64,000 nt of DNA from Ursidibacter maritimus (lineage in GTDB: Bacteria > Pseudomonadota > Gammaproteobacteria > Enterobacterales > Pasteurellaceae): positions 415,843-479,842 of the forward strand of contig NZ_LEKN01000013.1 of assembly GCF_009761395.1 (NCBI RefSeq). Direction: 5' to 3'. Made by a program: the position numbers and the translations under genes. The notes beneath the pieces were generated by a model. The model did no database searches and was not told where the DNA came from. It worked only from the letters and a program-made list of their open reading frames with translations. This document shows, piece by piece, positions 61,501-64,000 of this stretch (position 1 is its first letter; every line of letters begins with the position of its first letter).

Positions 61501-62438
61501 GAGCCTGTTGCAGCTCCAGGGAAAGGTGAAATGGCCGTTGGGTGGTTGTGCGTTTCCACTTTCATTAAAATATGCGCATCTTCATTGTGATAACGATATT
61601 GTCCATCTTGGTCAGGGAAGAAACGTCCAACCGTTGAACCTTCCATTACCGCGGCGTTATCTTTATACGCAGAAAGCACATAATCAGGCGTTTTTTCGAA
61701 GGTATTTTTAATCATTTTGAATAATGATTTTTCTTGTTTATGGCCGTCAATGGTCCAGTCCGCATTAAAGATTTTATGGCGGCAATGCTCTGAGTTCGCT
61801 TGAGCAAACATATAGAGTTCAATATCATTCGGGTTACGACCAAGTGCGGTAAAATTCTCCACCAAATAATCAATTTCATCTTCGGCTAATGCTAAACCTA
61901 AATTGATATTCGCTTCTTCTAGAGCTTTACGACCGCCTGCTAAAATATCAACAGTAGTAAATGGTTTTGGCTCGTGCTGAGTAAATAATGTTGCACCTTG
62001 TTCTACGTTGTCTAATACCGTTTCTAACATACGGTCGTGTAATAAGCCTTTTAAGGTGTCGATCTGCTCTGCTGTTGGCTCTGAACTAAACTCAAAATAG
62101 TATGCTAAACCACGCTCAATACGATCTACTGCTTTTAAACCGCAGTTATGGGCAATATCTGTGGCTTTTGAAGACCAAGATGAAATAGTCCCTACACGAG
62201 GTGTCACAATTAAGCAAAAGCCGACTGGTTCGTGTTCGGCAAGCGTTGGACCGTAATGTAATAATTCTTGAATTTTGACTGTTTCTGCTTCTGTAAGCGG
62301 TGCATTTAGCTCAACAAAATGCAAATATTCCGCATAAACGGACTTAACGGGTAATTGCTGTTGTTGGAATTTTTGAGAAAGTTGATTTAAACGAAATTCT
62401 GATAGGGCTGGAGAGCCACGAAAAGTTTGTACAGTCAT
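58545..62438 (-). CDS. purL: PurL, phosphoribosylformylglycinamidine synthase
   Basis: Large FGAM synthase of purine biosynthesis, ATP- and glutamine-dependent. 1297 aa (E. coli 1295). N-terminal PurS-like domain, two AIR-synthase-type halves ([51 protein letters not shown]) and a C-terminal class I glutaminase with nucleophile Cys1138 in LGVCNGCQM and the His/Glu pair in PHPERVFR. All sites intact. PurR box and -10 upstream. Confidence 0.98.
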   Translation of the reverse strand: MTVQTFRGSPALSEFRLNQLSQKFQQQQLPVKSVYAEYLHFVELNAPLTEAETVKIQELLHYGPTLAEHEPVGFCLIVTPRVGTISSWSSKATDIAHNCGLKAVDRIERGLAYYFEFSSEPTAEQIDTLKGLLHDRMLETVLDNVEQGATLFTQHEPKPFTTVDILAGGRKALEEANINLGLALAEDEIDYLVENFTALGRNPNDIELYMFAQANSEHCRHKIFNADWTIDGHKQEKSLFKMIKNTFEKTPDYVLSAYKDNAAVMEGSTVGRFFPDQDGQYRYHNEDAHILMKVETHNHPTAISPFPGAATGSGGEIRDEGATGRGAKPKAGLTGFSVSNLVIPNFEQPWENPLSKPNRIASALDIMIEGPLGGAAFNNEFGRPALLGYFRTYEEKVNSFGGEEVRGYHKPIMLAGGIGNIRAEHVQKGEIPVGAKLIVLGGPAMNIGLGGGAASSMASGKSKEDLDFASVQRENPEMERRCQEVIDRCWQLGEDNPILFIHDVGAGGLSNAMPELVHDGERGGKFDLRSILCDEKGMSPLEIWCNESQERYVLAVAPEKLELFTALCERERAPFAVIGEATEEKHLTLADSHFENKPIDLPMNVLLGKTPKMHRQVSSKAVENPPLAQDDIQLKEAFHRVLRLPVVAEKTFLITIGDRSVTAMVARDQMVGPWQIPVADCAVTTASLDSYHGEAMSMGERAPVALLDFGASARLAVAESITNIAATDIGDIKRIKLSANWMSAAGHTGEDAGLYEAVKAVGEELCPALGITIPVGKDSMSMRTTWEENGEQKAVTAPLSLVISAFARVEDVRKTVTTQLRTDKGATRLLLIDLGEGNNRLGATALAQVYKQLGDKPADVVNVETLKNFFNAMQALVSEQKLLAYHDRSDGGLITTLAEMAFAGNCGVDVDISALGDNDLAVLFNEELGAVIQIADSDFAKVREILQAHNLLNITKELGAVVAEDRFDISRGTRKLLSEKRSELRGIWAELTHQMQRLRDNPECADQEFEMKKDPNNKGLSVHLTYDINEDITAPYINKGVKPTIAILREQGVNSHYEMAAAFDRAGFNSIDVHMSDLMSGRRNLKDFNALVACGGFSYGDVLGAGGGWAKSILFNPMLRDQFSQFFANPNTLTLGVCNGCQMVSNLAEIIPGTENWPRFVRNKSERFEARVGLVRINDTNNHWFAGMAGSHMPIAVSHGEGQVEFKWADQLNNLQAQNLVIAQYIDNNLQPTEVYPANPNGSAQGITAIGNTDGRVAIMMPHPERVFRTISNSWHPEDWSEDGAWMRLFRNARVNL

Positions 62439-62476
62439 TACTGAAGTTCCATAAAAATGTAAGAAAATTGGCGTGA

Positions 62477-62505
62477 TTATACCCTATTACGCAAACGTTT
62501 GCATT
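62477..62505 (-). promoter_or_regulatory. purL promoter with PurR operator
   Basis: ACGCAAACGTTTGCAT at 62490-62505 matches the PurR consensus ACGCAAACGTTTGCGT at 15 of 16 positions. On the minus strand TATAAT (complement of 62477-62482) lies just downstream as the -10, so bound PurR would cover the -35 region. Typical purine repression is expected. Confidence 0.9.
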
Positions 62506-62573
62506 AGTTTGCTTAGGGAGGGTTAGTTGGTATATGATGAACCAACACTATATTTCCTATTGGAGCAAATTTT

Positions 62574-63512
62574 ATGAAAACATCAATCTCACTATCTCTA
62601 TTAAGTTTAACAATACTATCAGTAACAGCTTGTAGTTCTGGGTCTAACGGTTTACCGACGTCATCAAATACATCTACTTTAAATAAGATACCGAATAGCA
62701 GCTCTACTACTTCTTCACAAATATCTTCTACCCCACAATCAGGTACACTAGATAAATTAGGAGAAAATATTAAGGTAGAAAAGAAATCATCTACTGCCAC
62801 AATTTCTGTTGATGATAAAGCAGTTGAAAATCATAAGTTTATTATTCTTGGTAAAGACTATGGTCACAACAATATTGAACTTGACTTATTTCCACGTTAC
62901 AAACTTTCGCAAGAAAATTGGGAAGAATCTTTTAATGTTGAAAACGAGCATTGGAATGAAAAGGGATTTTGGCGAATTTATAATCAGCAATACTCTGCGA
63001 TTGTTGGAAATTTAGAAACAGCAGCATCTGTAAAAAAGATAGATAGGAATATTGTTACTCAAACTAAGATTTTTGAAATAGAAGATGTGGTTGGCTATAA
63101 CACCAAAACAAATCAATTACCTAAATTAGGAAATGCTCAGTACAAAGGGATCGCTTTTGACAAAGAGCAACAAGGAACTCTTGTCTATCACGTTGATTTC
63201 GATAAAAAGCAAGGATATGGTGAAATTGTAGGAATTGACAATGTTGGAAAAATTAATTTAGAAAAAGGCGACATTACCACAACGACAGAAAATAAACATA
63301 AATACATCACAGAATACTTTAAATCAAACCAATTAGGTATTTTTGGCACAGCGAAAGCAGAAAAAGCAACTGACGATAAAACTGTTAAAAGTTACCATTT
63401 ACAGTTCTTCGGTCCAAATGCAGAAGAAATTAGCGGAACGGTATTTACTCTAAAAGAAGATTGGAAAGCAGAAGATGCCGAAGCATCTATTGGGTTTGCA
63501 GGAACTAAATAA
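62574..63512 (+). CDS. Surface lipoprotein with TbpB-like beta-barrel C-terminus (Slam-substrate type)
   Basis: 312-aa predicted lipoprotein: lipobox VTAC (Cys20), a Ser/Thr/Asn-rich flexible anchor (about 21-60), an unassigned middle domain, and a C-terminal barrel (about 190-312) with the block YHLQFFGPNAEEISGTVF followed by IGFAGTK. The F-F-G-P-N-A-E-E-x-x-G pattern is typical of TbpB, HpuA and fHbp-like lipoproteins displayed by Slam translocators. The ligand cannot be inferred, and no slam gene is visible in this window. Divergent from purL. Confidence 0.75.
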   Translation: MKTSISLSLLSLTILSVTACSSGSNGLPTSSNTSTLNKIPNSSSTTSSQISSTPQSGTLDKLGENIKVEKKSSTATISVDDKAVENHKFIILGKDYGHNNIELDLFPRYKLSQENWEESFNVENEHWNEKGFWRIYNQQYSAIVGNLETAASVKKIDRNIVTQTKIFEIEDVVGYNTKTNQLPKLGNAQYKGIAFDKEQQGTLVYHVDFDKKQGYGEIVGIDNVGKINLEKGDITTTTENKHKYITEYFKSNQLGIFGTAKAEKATDDKTVKSYHLQFFGPNAEEISGTVFTLKEDWKAEDAEASIGFAGTK

Positions 63513-64000
63513 TAAGTTAGTAAGTGTACACCATGTTAGAAAATAGGAGCATTAGTCGATAAAGCATAGTAGAAATTTGTTGCTGTTCTACCCCAAACTA
63601 TGTCAAGTGAACACAATTGTTGCTAATGTTTATTTTCTTTAAATGTTAGCAACTATTTTTATTTAAAAAACCTTCGATAAACAAAATATTACGTTTTTTT
63701 GCTAATTTATTGTGACTCTTTAAAGTTCAAGAAATAATCCTTCTAAACGATTTGCCATCCTTTCTATATTTAGTTCAATGCAAATTTATAATAAAGACTC
63801 TTCTCAGTTTTAATGACAGGATGATAGACGATGTTTTAGAGCGGGTATCGATTAAAACTAATACACTAAACTCACAACTAAAAAGTTCAGATATGCAATA
63901 AGATTCAGATATTTTTGTTTTCCTAATGGTGTAATCACTGCAAATACTGAACTAACACACAACTTAATCCTCCTATATGCAAAAAAACCGCGAGTTATCA
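63513..64000. other. Gene-poor right end
   Basis: 488 bp with no convincing gene apart from the terminator at 63619. A minus-strand open stretch of about 46 codons enters from the right edge (ending roughly LNFLVVSLVY); it could be the end of a neighbouring membrane protein, but support is weak. Confidence 0.5.
63619..63660 (+). terminator. Terminator of the surface lipoprotein gene
   Basis: GTTGCTAA (63619-63626) pairs with TTAGCAAC (63646-63653), followed by TATTTTTA. Confidence 0.7.

Noticed and set aside
63880..64000. Minus-strand open stretch entering from the right edge
   Set aside because: About 46 codons with no recognisable family; cannot be told from chance without the next sequence.

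Overview
The window is about 64 kb of an A/T-rich Pasteurellaceae chromosome. Gene content and order (lpoA-yraN-diaA-dolP opposite rsmI, fadR/nhaB/dsbB, rodZ-ispG-hisS-yfgM, lipoprotein e(P4), pnuC) fit that family. It is studded with the DNA-uptake word AAGCGGT, often followed by a T-rich stretch and TTTGCAAA. That is the Actinobacillus pleuropneumoniae-type uptake signal rather than the Haemophilus influenzae type, so an Actinobacillus/Mannheimia/Glaesserella-like organism is likely; the genus cannot be fixed from the sequence alone. No rRNA or tRNA gene was seen.

Layout. 1-2.8 kb: mlaFEDC phospholipid-transport operon (mlaC cut by the left edge). 2.9-7.2 kb: lpoA-yraN-diaA-dolP, divergent from rsmI. 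7.2-14.4 kb: a Kef-type antiporter, dps, yciO, rluB, tktA and rpmE. 14.4-17.3 kb: three A/T-rich glycosyltransferase genes that look acquired and run into an orphan ilvY. 18-26 kb: upp, rapA, dgt, rlmD, a TorD-like chaperone and nfo. 26-33 kb: an NlpC/P60 protein, a UmuD-like protein behind two SOS boxes, pepB, e(P4), a BASS transporter, a small inverted-repeat element, yobD, manA and a lipoprotein.

33.6-39.0 kb is a complete type II-C CRISPR-Cas system. It has 11 identical 36-bp repeats with 10 spacers, each repeat ending in an extended -10 promoter. cas2, cas1 and cas9 lie on the opposite strand, and a divergent tracrRNA with its own promoter and terminator sits upstream of cas9. 39-55 kb is housekeeping: fba-pgk, fadR/nhaB-dsbB, yidB-like, kdsB-epmC-ydjA, sppA, rodZ-ispG-ldhA-hisS-yfgM and pnuC, followed by hda.

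56.4-58.5 kb is an accessory island: an IS4-type transposase remnant next to three tightly packed genes (dual-OB-like, DUF488-like, DUF4326-like) directly behind purL. This is the best candidate for an undescribed nucleic-acid or conflict system. purL has a near-perfect PurR operator upstream. The window ends with a surface lipoprotein of the TbpB/Slam-substrate type and about 490 bp without a convincing gene.
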